Below are positions 16,836-25,913 of a stretch of DNA of 64,000 nucleotides, in pieces. Source of the stretch: an uncultured SAR86 cluster bacterium (GTDB lineage Bacteria > Pseudomonadota > Gammaproteobacteria > Magnimaribacterales > TMED112); assembly GCA_902526535.1 (NCBI GenBank), contig CABZLG010000001.1, forward strand, positions 43,764 through 107,763, given 5' to 3'. Position numbers and translations under genes: made by a program. Each line of letters opens with the position of its first letter. Within the stretch, counting starts at the first letter, position 1. The notes under the pieces were generated by a model. That model ran no database searches. It saw nothing but the letters and a program-made list of their open reading frames with translations, and was not told where the DNA came from.

Positions 16836-17944
16836 CAGATCTTCACTCCATCGATCTTAAAAGTAAGTATGTTGGGCTAAGAGTAGATTTAAATGTTCCT
16901 TTAGAAAGCGGAGAAGTATTGAGCCCTGACAGATTATCAGCTGTATTGCCAACAATTTTATATATTCTTGAACATACTGATAACATCTGTCTTATAAGTC
17001 ACCTCGGTCGTCCAAAAGAGGATGATTTTGATCCAAACCTCTCCTTGAAGCCTATTAAAGAGTGGTTTGAAAAAAGATTAAATAAAAAAATAGCCTTAGA
17101 GAATGAAATTAAAAAAAGTGAAGGTATAAGGATACTTGAAAATATTCGTTTTTTTAAAGGAGAAAATGAAAACTCTGAATACTTAGGACAAAAGCTTGCG
17201 GATATTTTTGATGTATACATTATGGATGCCTTTGCTACAGCTCACCGTAAATCTGCTTCAACTTATGGAGCTATAATAAAATCAAAAATTAAATCACCCG
17301 GATTTCTATTTAGTAACGAAGTCAGCAATTTAAAAGAAATTCTTAATAAACCAAATCAATTAGTAAGCATAATTGGAGGTTCTAAAGTTTCAACTAAGCT
17401 TGAAGTTGTTGAAAATTTACTTCAGAAATCTGAAAAAATTATTGTTGGAGGCGGCATTGCTAATACTTTTCTTAGAGCAGTTGGATATGAAATTGGAGTA
17501 TCAATTTATGAGGAAAATATGTTAAATAAATGCTCAAAAATGATTAAAAGTGGAAAAGTTTTGTTACCAGAAAAAGTTTATGTTGCAAGCTCTCCATCTG
17601 CTACAGAAGTAAATTTAGTTGATGTTGAAAAAGTACCAAAAGAAATGATGATTTTAGATTTAGAATTTAAGAGTCAACCTGTATCAAAATATTATAATTT
17701 CTTATGGAACGGCCCATTGGGTATTTTTGAGATTGATCTTTTTTCAAATGGAACAAAGCAACTGATTGATTTTTTAGCTCAACCAAATAGGAAAGTTGTT
17801 GCAGGTGGTGGGGAAACAATTTTTGCTATTAATAAGTTTTCTGATAAGAAAAATTTTCATTACGTATCCACAGCAGGCGGTGCTTTTTTAGAGTATTTAT
17901 CGGGCAAAAGCCTTCCCTCGGTTGAGGCATTGGAGTTAGAATAG
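16832..17944 (+). CDS. pgk: Phosphoglycerate kinase
   Basis: Glycolytic and gluconeogenic kinase interconverting 1,3-bisphosphoglycerate and 3-phosphoglycerate. The 370 residues (a little under the usual 385-400) include GLRVDLNVPLESG, LISHLGRPKE, ENIRFFKGEN, the IIGGSKVSTKLEVVENLL domain joint, LWNGPLGIFE, and the nucleotide-binding VVAGGGETIFAI followed by VSTAGGAFLEYLSG. The start ATGA overlaps the tkt stop. No gap or pyk gene lies next to it, unlike many tkt-gap-pgk operons. Confidence 0.96.
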   Translation: MTDLHSIDLKSKYVGLRVDLNVPLESGEVLSPDRLSAVLPTILYILEHTDNICLISHLGRPKEDDFDPNLSLKPIKEWFEKRLNKKIALENEIKKSEGIRILENIRFFKGENENSEYLGQKLADIFDVYIMDAFATAHRKSASTYGAIIKSKIKSPGFLFSNEVSNLKEILNKPNQLVSIIGGSKVSTKLEVVENLLQKSEKIIVGGGIANTFLRAVGYEIGVSIYEENMLNKCSKMIKSGKVLLPEKVYVASSPSATEVNLVDVEKVPKEMMILDLEFKSQPVSKYYNFLWNGPLGIFEIDLFSNGTKQLIDFLAQPNRKVVAGGGETIFAINKFSDKKNFHYVSTAGGAFLEYLSGKSLPSVEALELE

Positions 17945-17950
17945 CAAACA

Positions 17951-18964
17951 ATGAATTTTTCCAATTTAAATTCTATAGTGAACTATATTGTAGAAAATGG
18001 AAAAGGCATTCTTGCAGCAGATGAAAGCAATCCTACATGTAAGAAAAGGTTTGATACAATTTCTGTAGAATCAACAGAAGAAAATCGTAGAGATTATAGA
18101 CAGCTTTTATTTCAGGCTGAGGGCATGTTAAATAATATAGGAGGGGTAATTCTTTTTGATGAAACTATTAGACAAAGCACTAGTGATGGCACTGCCCTTG
18201 TAGATTTAATAAAACAAAAGAAAGCACTTCCAGGAATAAAAGTTGATAAAGGTCTTACTCCTTTTGAGAACTCAGATATAGAAAAAGTAACACAAGGTAT
18301 AGAGGATCTTGACTCTAGGTGTGAAGAATACTTCAAGATGGGTGCTCTTTTTACAAAATGGCGTGCAGTGATAAGCATTGGAAATAACTTCCCTTCACAA
18401 GGATGCATTGACGAAAATGCAAAACTTCTTGCTAGATATGCAAAGATAGTTCAAAACAATAACATGGTTCCTATAGTTGAGCCTGAAGTTCTAATGGATG
18501 GCAGTCATAATATTCAGGAATGTTATGACGCTACTTCTAGAACATTAAAATCGCTTTTTCAAAATCTTGAAAAAGAAAATGTCGATATACCAGGAACTAT
18601 ATTAAAACCAAATATGGTAACACCTGGATCGGATTATCAGGAAAAGATCAGTATTGAGACTGTTGCTAACGAAACCTTAAGGTGTCTACATGAGAGTGTT
18701 CCTGAAAACCTTCCTGCTATTACATTTCTTTCAGGTGGACAATCAGAAACTGTTTCAACAGAACACTTAGATGCAATGAATAAGATTGGAGGTTTTCCAT
18801 GGAAACTAAGTTTTTCATTTGGAAGAGCTTTACAAGCTGGAGCTTTACAAACCTGGTTAGGTAAATCAGAAAATGTTGATGCAGCACAAAGTGCATTTTC
18901 TCATAGGGCTTTAATGAATAAAAAAGCAGCACTTGGCCAATGGTCAATAAATTTAGAAATTTGA
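17951..18964 (+). CDS. Class I fructose-bisphosphate aldolase (animal/plant type)
   Basis: Schiff-base aldolase splitting or forming fructose-1,6-bisphosphate. The 337 residues match the eukaryote-type class I family almost throughout: GKGILAADESNPTCKKRF, TEENRRDYRQLLFQAE, IGGVILFDETIRQ, GIKVDKGLTPF, MGALFTKWRAVISIG, VPIVEPEVLMDGSH, the Schiff-base lysine in TILKPNMVTPG, and ITFLSGGQSE. It is not related to the E. coli FbaB (DhnA) or FbaA (zinc) types. It lies 6 bases after pgk, so the operon makes triose and hexose phosphates together. Bacterial class I aldolases of this kind occur in several marine and other bacteria. Confidence 0.95.
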   Translation: MNFSNLNSIVNYIVENGKGILAADESNPTCKKRFDTISVESTEENRRDYRQLLFQAEGMLNNIGGVILFDETIRQSTSDGTALVDLIKQKKALPGIKVDKGLTPFENSDIEKVTQGIEDLDSRCEEYFKMGALFTKWRAVISIGNNFPSQGCIDENAKLLARYAKIVQNNNMVPIVEPEVLMDGSHNIQECYDATSRTLKSLFQNLEKENVDIPGTILKPNMVTPGSDYQEKISIETVANETLRCLHESVPENLPAITFLSGGQSETVSTEHLDAMNKIGGFPWKLSFSFGRALQAGALQTWLGKSENVDAAQSAFSHRALMNKKAALGQWSINLEI

Positions 18965-18965
18965 T

Positions 18966-19502
18966 TTGAAAAAACTTGCAGTTTTTCTTTCTTCTGGGGA
19001 ACCTAATTTCCAAATAAAGTCAGATTTAGACCAAATAGCAAATTTTCTAGCTGAACAAAAAATATGTCTATTATATGGAGGGGGCAAGCTTGGCTTGATG
19101 GGTTATCTCTCTCAAAAAACAAAAAAGTATAATGGATATGTCGAGGGTGTAACAGTCGATATATTTGACAAAAAAAAATTTACCCCAGACTATATTGATT
19201 CTCTAGAAGTTGAAACAAATTTTTACGATAGGAAGAGAAAATTAAATGATCATTCAGATGCATTTCTTATTTTACCTGGTGGAATTGGAACAGCAGATGA
19301 ATTCTTTGATGTCTTAAACTTAGCTAGTCTTGGTTTAATAACAAAAAAAATTATTGTCTACAACAAAAATGATTGTTGGACAGATTTACTAACGTGGATA
19401 GATAAAGCTAAAAATATGGAAATGTTGCGTACTATTCCCAAAAATTTACTTATAGCTGAAAATATAGATGAGCTTATTTTTGCTTTAAAAAGTTATGTCT
19501 AA
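18966..19502 (+). CDS. LOG family protein (putative cytokinin riboside phosphoribohydrolase)
   Basis: Rossmann-like protein of 178 residues of the LOG (Lonely guy)/TIGR00730 family. Members hydrolyse nucleoside 5'-monophosphates to base plus ribose 5-phosphate; the physiological substrate in bacteria is unclear. Seen: LLYGGGKLGLMG near residue 37 and the signature PGGIGTADEFFDVL near residue 97. The start is TTG at 18966, one base after the fba stop. The 3' end overlaps acs by 8 bases. Ribose 5-phosphate release would fit its placement with transketolase, but that link is inference. Confidence 0.88.
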   Translation: MKKLAVFLSSGEPNFQIKSDLDQIANFLAEQKICLLYGGGKLGLMGYLSQKTKKYNGYVEGVTVDIFDKKKFTPDYIDSLEVETNFYDRKRKLNDHSDAFLILPGGIGTADEFFDVLNLASLGLITKKIIVYNKNDCWTDLLTWIDKAKNMEMLRTIPKNLLIAENIDELIFALKSYV

Positions 19503-21414
19503 GTTTGATATTAAGAATTTTGTAAACCCACATATAGCAAACCTTGAAGACTTTAATTCACAATATAAAGAGTCCATTCAAAATCCAAGTACCTTCTTTC
19601 TCAAAAAAGCTATTTCTTATATTTCTTGGTTTAAAGAGCCAAATATTGGACATAATGGAAACTTTGAAGAGCCAAAATGGTTTGAAGATGGAATACTTAA
19701 TATAAGTTATAACTGCATAGATAGACACGCAAAAAAAAATCCAGAGAAAATTGCAATCATTTGGCAAGGGGATCAAGAAAGTAACTCTAAAAAAATTTCT
19801 TATCAAGAACTTCTAGAAGAAGTTTCAAAATTAGCAAATGGTCTAAAGTCTTTAGGTGTTAAAAAAGGTGACAGAGTTTGCATTTATATGCCCATGATCC
19901 CTGAAGCAGCATATTCAATGTTTGCCTGCATGAGAATAGGGGCCATTCATTCAGTTGTTTTTGGGGGCTTCTCTCCAGAGGCAATTTCATCAAGAATTCT
20001 CGATGCTGATTGCGAATATGTGATTACTGCAAATGAGGGAATTAGAGGCGGCAAGACAATCCCACTTAAGTTCAGTGTAGATAAAGCATTAGAGAAATGT
20101 CCAAAAATTAAAAAAGTGATAGTTTTTCAATACACAAAAACGGATGTTACTTGGAATAGTAAATTAGATATTACTTATAGGGAATTAGTTGCTAATCAGC
20201 CGATACAATGTGAGTGTGCTGAGTTAAAAGCTGAAGACCCTTCATTCATACTTTATACTTCTGGTTCAACAGGAAAGCCTAAAGGAGTGCTGCATACAAC
20301 TGCAGGCTATCTTTTGGGTGCAAATCTTTCATTTAAATATATTTTTGGAATAAGAGATGATGATATACATTGGTGCACTGCAGATGTAGGTTGGATAACA
20401 GGTCATACTTATATTCTTTATGGACCTCTTTCAAATGGAATTACAACAGTAATGTTTGAAGGAGTCCCTACTTATCCTGATCCCTCAAGGTTTTGGAAGG
20501 TATGTGATAAACACAAAGTAAACATTTTTTATACTGCACCTACTGCAATAAGAGCACTCATTGCAAAGGGCGACAAGCATCTTGAAAGTACTTCTCGAGA
20601 TTCAATAAGAGTTCTAGGGACGGTTGGGGAGCCTATTAATCCTGATGTTTGGGAATGGTATTACCATGAGGTAGGCAAAAGTAATTGTGAAGTAGTAGAT
20701 ACTTGGTGGCAGACTGAAACAGGCTCAGTTTTGATATCACCTGTTGCAGGTGTTACTCCAAAAAAACCTGGTTCAGCAACTTTACCATTTTTTGGGGTAA
20801 AACCTTCGCTAGTTGATGGCAATGGAAAAGAGCTTGAAGGAGATGCAAAGGGAAATCTTTGCATAGATTCATCTTGGCCAAGTCAAATTAGAACTGTCTA
20901 TGGCGATCATAAACGAATGACTGATACATACTTTAGTCAATACAAAGGAAAGTATTTTACTGGTGATGGGGCTAAAAGAGATAAAGAGGGCTACTACTGG
21001 GTTACTGGAAGAGTTGATGATGTCTTAAATGTTTCCGGACATAGAATTGGAACTGCAGAAGTTGAGAGTGCAATCGTTAATCATGTAGATGTTGCTGAAG
21101 CAGCAGTTGTAGGGATAGAACACGACATAAAAGGTCAGGCAATTTATGCTTATGTAATTTTAAAGGATAATAATAAAGATAAAAAAATAATTAATGATGA
21201 AATTCTTGAAGAAGTCTCTAAAATAATAGGGAAGATTGCTAAGCCAGAGGCTATTCAATTTACAAGAGATTTGCCAAAGACTAGATCAGGAAAAATCATG
21301 AGAAGAATTTTAAGAAAAATAGCAAATAATGAATTTGAAAATTTAGGTGACACAACTACACTTGCAGATCCCTCAGTAGTTGAAGAGCTCATAAAAAATA
21401 AAAATGAAAGATAA
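19495..21414 (+). CDS. acs: Acetyl-CoA synthetase (AMP-forming)
   Basis: Activates acetate with ATP and CoA via acetyl-AMP. The 639 residues show the P-loop-like YTSGSTGKPKGVLHTT (about 255-270), VVDTWWQTETGS with the tryptophan that limits the acyl pocket to acetate-size acids, the hinge YWVTGRVDDVLNVSGHRIGTAEVES, and the C-terminal TRSGKIMRR whose lysine is the usual acetylation site. The N-terminal Acs segment (SWFKEPNIGHNGNFEEPKWFEDG) is typical. It sits between the LOG gene (8-base overlap) and an SDR (11-base overlap). With pckA it gives a route from acetate to sugars. Confidence 0.95.
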   Translation: MSKFDIKNFVNPHIANLEDFNSQYKESIQNPSTFFLKKAISYISWFKEPNIGHNGNFEEPKWFEDGILNISYNCIDRHAKKNPEKIAIIWQGDQESNSKKISYQELLEEVSKLANGLKSLGVKKGDRVCIYMPMIPEAAYSMFACMRIGAIHSVVFGGFSPEAISSRILDADCEYVITANEGIRGGKTIPLKFSVDKALEKCPKIKKVIVFQYTKTDVTWNSKLDITYRELVANQPIQCECAELKAEDPSFILYTSGSTGKPKGVLHTTAGYLLGANLSFKYIFGIRDDDIHWCTADVGWITGHTYILYGPLSNGITTVMFEGVPTYPDPSRFWKVCDKHKVNIFYTAPTAIRALIAKGDKHLESTSRDSIRVLGTVGEPINPDVWEWYYHEVGKSNCEVVDTWWQTETGSVLISPVAGVTPKKPGSATLPFFGVKPSLVDGNGKELEGDAKGNLCIDSSWPSQIRTVYGDHKRMTDTYFSQYKGKYFTGDGAKRDKEGYYWVTGRVDDVLNVSGHRIGTAEVESAIVNHVDVAEAAVVGIEHDIKGQAIYAYVILKDNNKDKKIINDEILEEVSKIIGKIAKPEAIQFTRDLPKTRSGKIMRRILRKIANNEFENLGDTTTLADPSVVEELIKNKNER

Positions 21415-22162
21415 CAAACTTGTTTTAATTTCTGGTTCAGGAAGAGGCCTTGGAGCATCTATTGCTGAATCGTTTGCAAACAAAGGATATAAGGTTGCTA
21501 TAAATTACTGTAAGAGTGAAAAACAAGCACACGAATTAGCAGATAAATTAGGCTCTGATGTAATAGCTTTTTATGGAGACGTTTCCTCTAAAGAAGATGT
21601 AGTTGAATTGAATAAGAATATTCGCGACACATTTAAAAAAGGTCCAGACATCTTGGTAAATAATGCTATGACTGAATATTTATTTAATGGTGATTTAAGA
21701 AAAAAAGCTCATGAAGTCACTTGGGGTGAGATTCAAAACCATCTTGATGTAACAATTAAGGGATCATTAAATTTGATACAAGAACTTTTCGATAATATGA
21801 AAAAAAATAATTTTGGAAGGATAATTAATGTTGGAACAAACTTATTTCAGAATCCAGTAGTTCCATATCATGATTATATTATTGCTAAATCTGGTTTATT
21901 AGGATTAACAAGAAGTTTTGCCAAAGATCTTGGTGAATTTGGTATAACGGTCAATATGGTATCTGGAGGTTTGCTTAAAGTTACTGACGCCAGTGCTGCA
22001 ACTCCAGATGAGGTTTTTGATGCAATTGCCTCAATGACTCCATTGCAGAGGGTTACTACAACTAAAGATTTCTCAGATGCATTAATATTTTTTGCTTCAG
22101 ATGAAGCAAGATCAATAACCGGTCAAAATCTTACAGTAGATGGAGGATTAACTTTTAATTAA
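21404..22162 (+). CDS. Short-chain dehydrogenase/reductase, FabG-like
   Basis: Cytoplasmic NAD(P)-dependent oxidoreductase of 252 residues. The cofactor motif is SGSGRGLGASIA at about residue 9, the structural NNA is in DILVNNAMTEY, the catalytic YxxxK is YIIAK, and the C-terminal ITGQNLTVDGGLTFN is typical of 3-oxoacyl-ACP reductase-like SDRs. At the position of the catalytic serine (13 residues before the tyrosine) there is a threonine, in NVGTNLFQ. It ends the tkt-pgk-fba-LOG-acs operon. The substrate is not predictable; an acyl-CoA-related role next to acs is a guess. Confidence 0.88.
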   Translation: MKDNKLVLISGSGRGLGASIAESFANKGYKVAINYCKSEKQAHELADKLGSDVIAFYGDVSSKEDVVELNKNIRDTFKKGPDILVNNAMTEYLFNGDLRKKAHEVTWGEIQNHLDVTIKGSLNLIQELFDNMKKNNFGRIINVGTNLFQNPVVPYHDYIIAKSGLLGLTRSFAKDLGEFGITVNMVSGGLLKVTDASAATPDEVFDAIASMTPLQRVTTTKDFSDALIFFASDEARSITGQNLTVDGGLTFN

Positions 22163-22204
22163 AAAAAGACCAGAATTCTGCCAAATATAAACGTTGTTAA
22201 ATGC

Positions 22205-22501
22205 CTAAGAGATTTGTCTAAGATTCTTAAACTTACAAGTCATGAAACCATTTTGATGATTAATCAAGAATGAGTCATTAATTACATTTTTAAAACTGAA
22301 GGAAATTTTATATGGTTTTTTTATAATGCAGCTCTTAGGGGTAATAATGTCACCTTTAAAATAAATATCATCTTTTAATTTAAAAATGATGTCTTCATTT
22401 TTCATAATAAAAATTTGATCTATATCCTTTACAGAAAAATGGTTGTCCGAGTACAACATTGAGCCAAAAAATAATAAAAATAATATTTTGATAGTTTTCA
22501 T
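22205..22501 (-). CDS. Small secreted protein of unknown function
   Basis: Unrecognised 98-residue protein with an N-terminal signal peptide (hydrophobic 3-16, probable cleavage near MLYS-DN). The mature part is lysine/isoleucine-rich and has two cysteines (SCIIKK and MTCKFKN) that could form a disulfide. A longer in-frame start at 22573 would put residues in front of the signal peptide, so the ATG at 22501 is preferred. It lies downstream of tatC on the same strand, separated by about 175 bases, and is convergent with the SDR gene. Confidence 0.6.
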   Translation of the reverse strand: MKTIKILFLLFFGSMLYSDNHFSVKDIDQIFIMKNEDIIFKLKDDIYFKGDIITPKSCIIKKPYKISFSFKNVINDSFLINHQNGFMTCKFKNLRQIS

Positions 22502-22676
22502 ATTTCCTATGTAGTGTATTGTTACAAAACTGTCACTTAAATGTAATATATATGTAACTATCTTTTTTGTCAATTAGATGATCAAAAATTAGTCAATTTT
22601 ATTTTGCTTATTCTTTCTAGAATACGTCTTCTTTTGGGGTTTTACCCTCATTTTGTACTTTGGTGTTTTTAGATCT
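22502..22676 (-). other. Spacer between tatC and the small secreted-protein gene
   Basis: About 175 bases of AT-rich sequence with no clear promoter or terminator. A 20-codon lysine-rich frame (22651-22589) lacks a ribosome binding site and is not called. A short GGG/CCC hairpin lies near 22636-22650. Confidence 0.4.
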
Positions 22677-23387
22677 TTAGCTATTAGATTTCTTTTTCTT
22701 TTCATTGCTTAATAATAAGCCTAATTCAAATAAAAAATACATAGGCACAGCAAGAAGTATTTGTGAAATTACATCTGGTGGAGTAAAAATCATGCCAAAA
22801 ACAAAACACAAAACAAGAACTATACCTCTGTATTCCTTAATTTTATTTTTATTAAGAATATTTAAAGAAATTAATATATTTACAATTAATGGAACTTGAA
22901 AAGCTGTTCCAAAAGCGAAGGAAAGCGTCAAAGCAAATGAGTAAAATCTAGAAATGTCAGTAGAAATTTCAAGATTACTTGGCCCAACTGTTGAAAAAAA
23001 TGCAAGTGCATTTGGAACAACTAAGAATAAGCAAAAAATAACTCCTATATAAAATAAAATAGTTGCTAAAAATGTTTTTGAAAAAATAGCTAGCTTTTCA
23101 GACTTATATAATCCAGGCGCCATGAAGCTTAAAATTTGCCAAATAAATATTGGAAGTGAGACTAAAAAAGCAATAAATAGTACAAGTTTCAAAGGAATCA
23201 AAAATGGCGAAGTTACTTCAATAGCAATTAGAGTCTTTTGATCTACTAAATCTAAGAAATGCAAAAAACCATCAAATAAATAATTTGTAAAAGGCAGCAA
23301 AACAATAAATGAAATTATAAAAATAGTAATTGAAAATAAAATTCTATTTCTTAATTCTCCAAAGTGAGATGAAAGACTACTGCTCAT
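22677..23387 (-). CDS. tatC: Sec-independent protein translocase TatC
   Basis: Polytopic receptor of the twin-arginine translocon, which exports folded proteins. The 236 residues have six hydrophobic segments. The family-defining N-terminus is SSHFGELRNRILFS, and the first periplasmic loop region includes FIAFLVSLPIFIWQILSFMAPGLYKSEK. The conserved periplasmic phenylalanine/proline stretch and FVFGMIFTPPDVISQILLA near the C-terminus are present. The ATG at 23387 overlaps the tatB stop; a TTG at 23399 is less likely. The tatABC order is normal. A probable client, PhoD, is encoded 3 kb away. Confidence 0.95.
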   Translation of the reverse strand: MSSSLSSHFGELRNRILFSITIFIISFIVLLPFTNYLFDGFLHFLDLVDQKTLIAIEVTSPFLIPLKLVLFIAFLVSLPIFIWQILSFMAPGLYKSEKLAIFSKTFLATILFYIGVIFCLFLVVPNALAFFSTVGPSNLEISTDISRFYSFALTLSFAFGTAFQVPLIVNILISLNILNKNKIKEYRGIVLVLCFVFGMIFTPPDVISQILLAVPMYFLFELGLLLSNEKKKKSNS

Positions 23388-23613
23388 CTTCTTTATCAAA
23401 CTCTTTCATTTTTTTTTCGTTAAAGACTTCTTGCTTTAATTCTTGATAATTAAACTCTCTCTCTAAGTCTTCTTTTGCATTATCAAATGTAGAGCGGATC
23501 TTAATAAAAGACTTCATTAGATCCCTTAAGTATTTTGATATTTTTTCTGGTTTTGCGGCAACAAAAAAAACCAGAATAATAATAAAAAGTTCAGGAATTC
23601 CTATCTGAATCAT
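23377..23613 (-). CDS. tatB: Sec-independent protein translocase TatB
   Basis: Single-membrane-span translocon component that forms the substrate receptor with TatC. Its 78 residues start with the typical hydrophobic helix [21 protein letters not shown], in which the usual GxxE(L) is kept as GIPEL and the hinge GP is replaced by AKP. An amphipathic, then acidic, tail follows. It is short compared with E. coli TatB (171 residues). It overlaps tatA by 23 bases and tatC by 11 bases. Confidence 0.9.
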   Translation of the reverse strand: MIQIGIPELFIIILVFFVAAKPEKISKYLRDLMKSFIKIRSTFDNAKEDLEREFNYQELKQEVFNEKKMKEFDKEDEQ

Positions 23614-23749
23614 TATCCTCTTTAATCTCTTTTTTGAAACCTTTCAAAGCTTTTCCTATATCACTTCCCAAAGTTCTTAATCTTTTAGTTCCAAAAACTA
23701 AGATTATTATTGCTAGAACAACAATTATCTGCAGCCAACCAATGGTCAT
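23591..23749 (-). CDS. tatA: Sec-independent protein translocase TatA
   Basis: A 52-residue gene below the usual size cut-off. It starts with ATG at 23749 behind GGAGAT and has TGA at 23591-23593. The sequence begins [20 protein letters not shown], a single membrane helix followed by the TatA hinge [22 protein letters not shown] (FG, basic residues, then the amphipathic helix with LGSDIGxAxKGFK). TatA forms the protein-conducting oligomer. Its start overlaps the ubiB stop as ATGA, giving an unbroken ubiE-ubiB-tatABC operon as in E. coli, minus ubiJ and tatD. Confidence 0.95.
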   Translation of the reverse strand: MTIGWLQIIVVLAIIILVFGTKRLRTLGSDIGKALKGFKKEIKEDNDSDRNS

Positions 23750-25137
23750 TTCATATCTCCATAGTTTTGATCAAATATTTCTTGTGTTTCCTCAAATCTT
23801 TTCACAATCATATATGTAAGTATATGTTTTTTTGATACAAGATACTTTACAAGTCCTTTAACACTATACTTATCTTTAAACCATGTTTTTAAGAACGGAT
23901 TTGCCACACTCCAAAAATCTAATTCAGGATAAATTTGTCTACCCATACCCTCGATATGAACTAAAGTTTTAATTAAAAGCAAAAAATCATTGTCTAAGTA
24001 AAGATTAAATGGTCTCATAGCTTCTAGAAGATTTAATAAAAGCTCACCAAATAAAATCTGAGACAGAGGTTTATCTAATAAATGTTCACAATTAATTCTT
24101 AAAATATTTTCTAATTCCTCAGTTTTTGTATCCTCACTCACCCAATTGGCAAAAATGAAAAGTTGAGCCAAAGAATAAAAATCTTTTTTTAGTAAAGAAG
24201 ATATCATCTGTGCAATTAATATTTGATTAGACTCAGATAATGAACCACATATGGCGTAATCAACTGCATAGTAAAAAGGTTTTTTTGGCGATGTTTTAGC
24301 AGCAAAAATATTTCCAGGATGCATATCAGCATGAAAAAAATTATCTTGAAAAACTTGTTTTAAAAAAATTTTTACCCCACTCTCTGCCAAAGCTTTAAGG
24401 TTTAACTTATATTTCTTTAACTCTTTAATATTTGTAACAGGAATTCCATCAATATATTCCATAACAATTATTTTTTTGGTCGTATATTTTTCTACAATCG
24501 CGGGCACATAAAGAAAACTACTATCTTGAAAATTCTCGTATGTCTTTTTTGCATTATTTGCTTCTAAACGAAAATCTAATTCATTATTAATAACTCTTTC
24601 GTAATCATTGATGATTTTCATTAAATCTATTCTTGGATACGATTTTATAAAAAACCTTAATATCCTAATTCCAAATTTTACGAGGTTAATATCTCTTAGA
24701 ATCTTTTCTTTAAGATCCGGCCTTTGAACTTTTACAACAAATTTCTTTTTATCCATAAAAAAAACATGTACCTGTGCAAGTGATGCTGACGAAAGTGGTG
24801 TTTTGTCCATGTTATTTAGAATATTTTTAGATTTTTTCCCCAGTTCATTTTCAATGGTTTTTTTAATGTAATTAAACGATACTGCTTCACAATCATCAGT
24901 AAGCTTATTTAACTCTTTGGAGAGTTTTTTTGACACTAAATCTGTTCTAGTAGAGAGTAATTGGCCTAATTTTATATAGACTGGTCCAAAATCTTCTAAA
25001 ATCTCTTTAAAATTTTGTTCTGGATTTTTTTTATTTATAAATGGTACTAATAGAAAGTTGTATCTAATTCCAAATGTAGAAAATATTCCAGATGCCCGTA
25101 CTTTGAATAATATATAAAAAAGTCTTAAAACGTTCAT
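23746..25137 (-). CDS. ubiB: Ubiquinone biosynthesis ATPase/kinase-like protein UbiB
   Basis: Atypical kinase-fold (ABC1/ADCK) protein needed for ubiquinone synthesis. The 463 residues compare with 546 in E. coli. Seen: the family KxGQ motif in [11 protein letters not shown] (about 55-65), the alanine-rich loop SSASLAQVH, the ATP-site lysine in FVVKVQRPD, the catalytic-loop stretch [13 protein letters not shown] (about 270-282), and the metal-binding Asp in [12 protein letters not shown]. The last motif reads D-Y-A where the family has DxG. The two C-terminal membrane helices of E. coli UbiB are missing; the protein ends soon after FLKTWFKDK. The usual ubiJ gene between ubiE and ubiB is absent. 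Confidence 0.92.
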   Translation of the reverse strand: MNVLRLFYILFKVRASGIFSTFGIRYNFLLVPFINKKNPEQNFKEILEDFGPVYIKLGQLLSTRTDLVSKKLSKELNKLTDDCEAVSFNYIKKTIENELGKKSKNILNNMDKTPLSSASLAQVHVFFMDKKKFVVKVQRPDLKEKILRDINLVKFGIRILRFFIKSYPRIDLMKIINDYERVINNELDFRLEANNAKKTYENFQDSSFLYVPAIVEKYTTKKIIVMEYIDGIPVTNIKELKKYKLNLKALAESGVKIFLKQVFQDNFFHADMHPGNIFAAKTSPKKPFYYAVDYAICGSLSESNQILIAQMISSLLKKDFYSLAQLFIFANWVSEDTKTEELENILRINCEHLLDKPLSQILFGELLLNLLEAMRPFNLYLDNDFLLLIKTLVHIEGMGRQIYPELDFWSVANPFLKTWFKDKYSVKGLVKYLVSKKHILTYMIVKRFEETQEIFDQNYGDMK

Positions 25138-25883
25138 TTAATACCAGAATGAATACATACTATTCCGTTTGTTAGATCTTCAAATAAAACTTTTGAAAAT
25201 TTATTTTTTTTCAACATTGATTTCAGTTCTTTCTGATTTTCATGAGTTCTAATTGATTTAACTAAATACTCATAACTTTTTTTATCATCTGAGACTAATT
25301 TACCAATTGTTGGAATAATTTTGTAACTATAAAAATCATATAGTTTTGAAAAAGCCACATTATTAACTTTTGAAAACTCAAGAATTCTTAAAGAACCACC
25401 TTTTTTTAATATTCTATAAATCTCTTTTAATGACCTATCCTTATCTGAAAAGTTTCTAAATCCAAATGAAATTAAGACATGATCAAAAAAATTATTCTCG
25501 AATGGCAAAGACTCAGCCTCACTTATTGCAAATTTAGATTTATTTATAAAACCTTCGTCCGCAGCTCGCTCCTTTGCTTTAAGTATCATCTCCTTATTCT
25601 GATCAACTAACCAAATATTTGATGAAGGGGAATGTTCATAAATTAATTTAGCGATATCTCCTGTGCCTGAAGCTAAGTCAAGAATTTTAGATTTATCTTT
25701 GATATTTGTGTTTTTTACAAATTGCTTCTTCCAAGCCCTGTGAAGACCAAAGGACATTAAATCATTCATCAGGTCATAATTATCAGCAACTTGAGAGAAG
25801 ATTTTATTTACTCCCTTCGTTTTTGTTTTTTTTTCAACCTTCTCGTCTCCAAAAAATACTTTTTGATTATCTTTACTGGTCAT
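25134..25883 (-). CDS. ubiE: Ubiquinone/menaquinone C-methyltransferase UbiE
   Basis: SAM-dependent methyltransferase acting on the demethoxy-quinol ring. The 249 residues contain the UbiE signature NDLMSFGLHRAWKKQFV (about 38-54), the SAM motif LDLASGTGDIAKLIYE (about 70-85) and RILKKGGSLRILEFSK with a family-typical FYSYKIIPTIGKLVSDD. It is the first gene of the ubiE-ubiB-tatABC operon and overlaps ubiB by ATGA. The promoter must lie in the 30-base gap to orn or inside orn; TATACT on the minus strand (25912-25907) is a candidate -10. Confidence 0.95.
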   Translation of the reverse strand: MTSKDNQKVFFGDEKVEKKTKTKGVNKIFSQVADNYDLMNDLMSFGLHRAWKKQFVKNTNIKDKSKILDLASGTGDIAKLIYEHSPSSNIWLVDQNKEMILKAKERAADEGFINKSKFAISEAESLPFENNFFDHVLISFGFRNFSDKDRSLKEIYRILKKGGSLRILEFSKVNNVAFSKLYDFYSYKIIPTIGKLVSDDKKSYEYLVKSIRTHENQKELKSMLKKNKFSKVLFEDLTNGIVCIHSGIK

Positions 25884-25884
25884 A

Positions 25885-25912
25885 TAGAATTATTGTTTGA
25901 ATAGAGAGTATA
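25885..25912. promoter_or_regulatory. Face-to-face -10 candidates between ubiE and orn
   Basis: In the 30-base divergent gap, TAGAAT (25885-25890, plus) lies before orn (ATG at 25914), and TATACT (25912-25907, minus) lies before ubiE (ATG at 25883). Each would give a leader of about 17 bases. A GAGAG Shine-Dalgarno-like stretch precedes orn. Confidence 0.4.
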
Positions 25913-25913
25913 A

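Noticed and set aside
22171-22180. CAGAATTCTG palindrome between the SDR and the small secreted-protein gene as a terminator
   Set aside because: The stem is only 5 bp with no loop and no T-run follows.
22589-22651. A 20-codon lysine-rich frame on the minus strand downstream of tatC
   Set aside because: No Shine-Dalgarno, very short, and lysine-rich frames are common by chance in AT-rich sequence.
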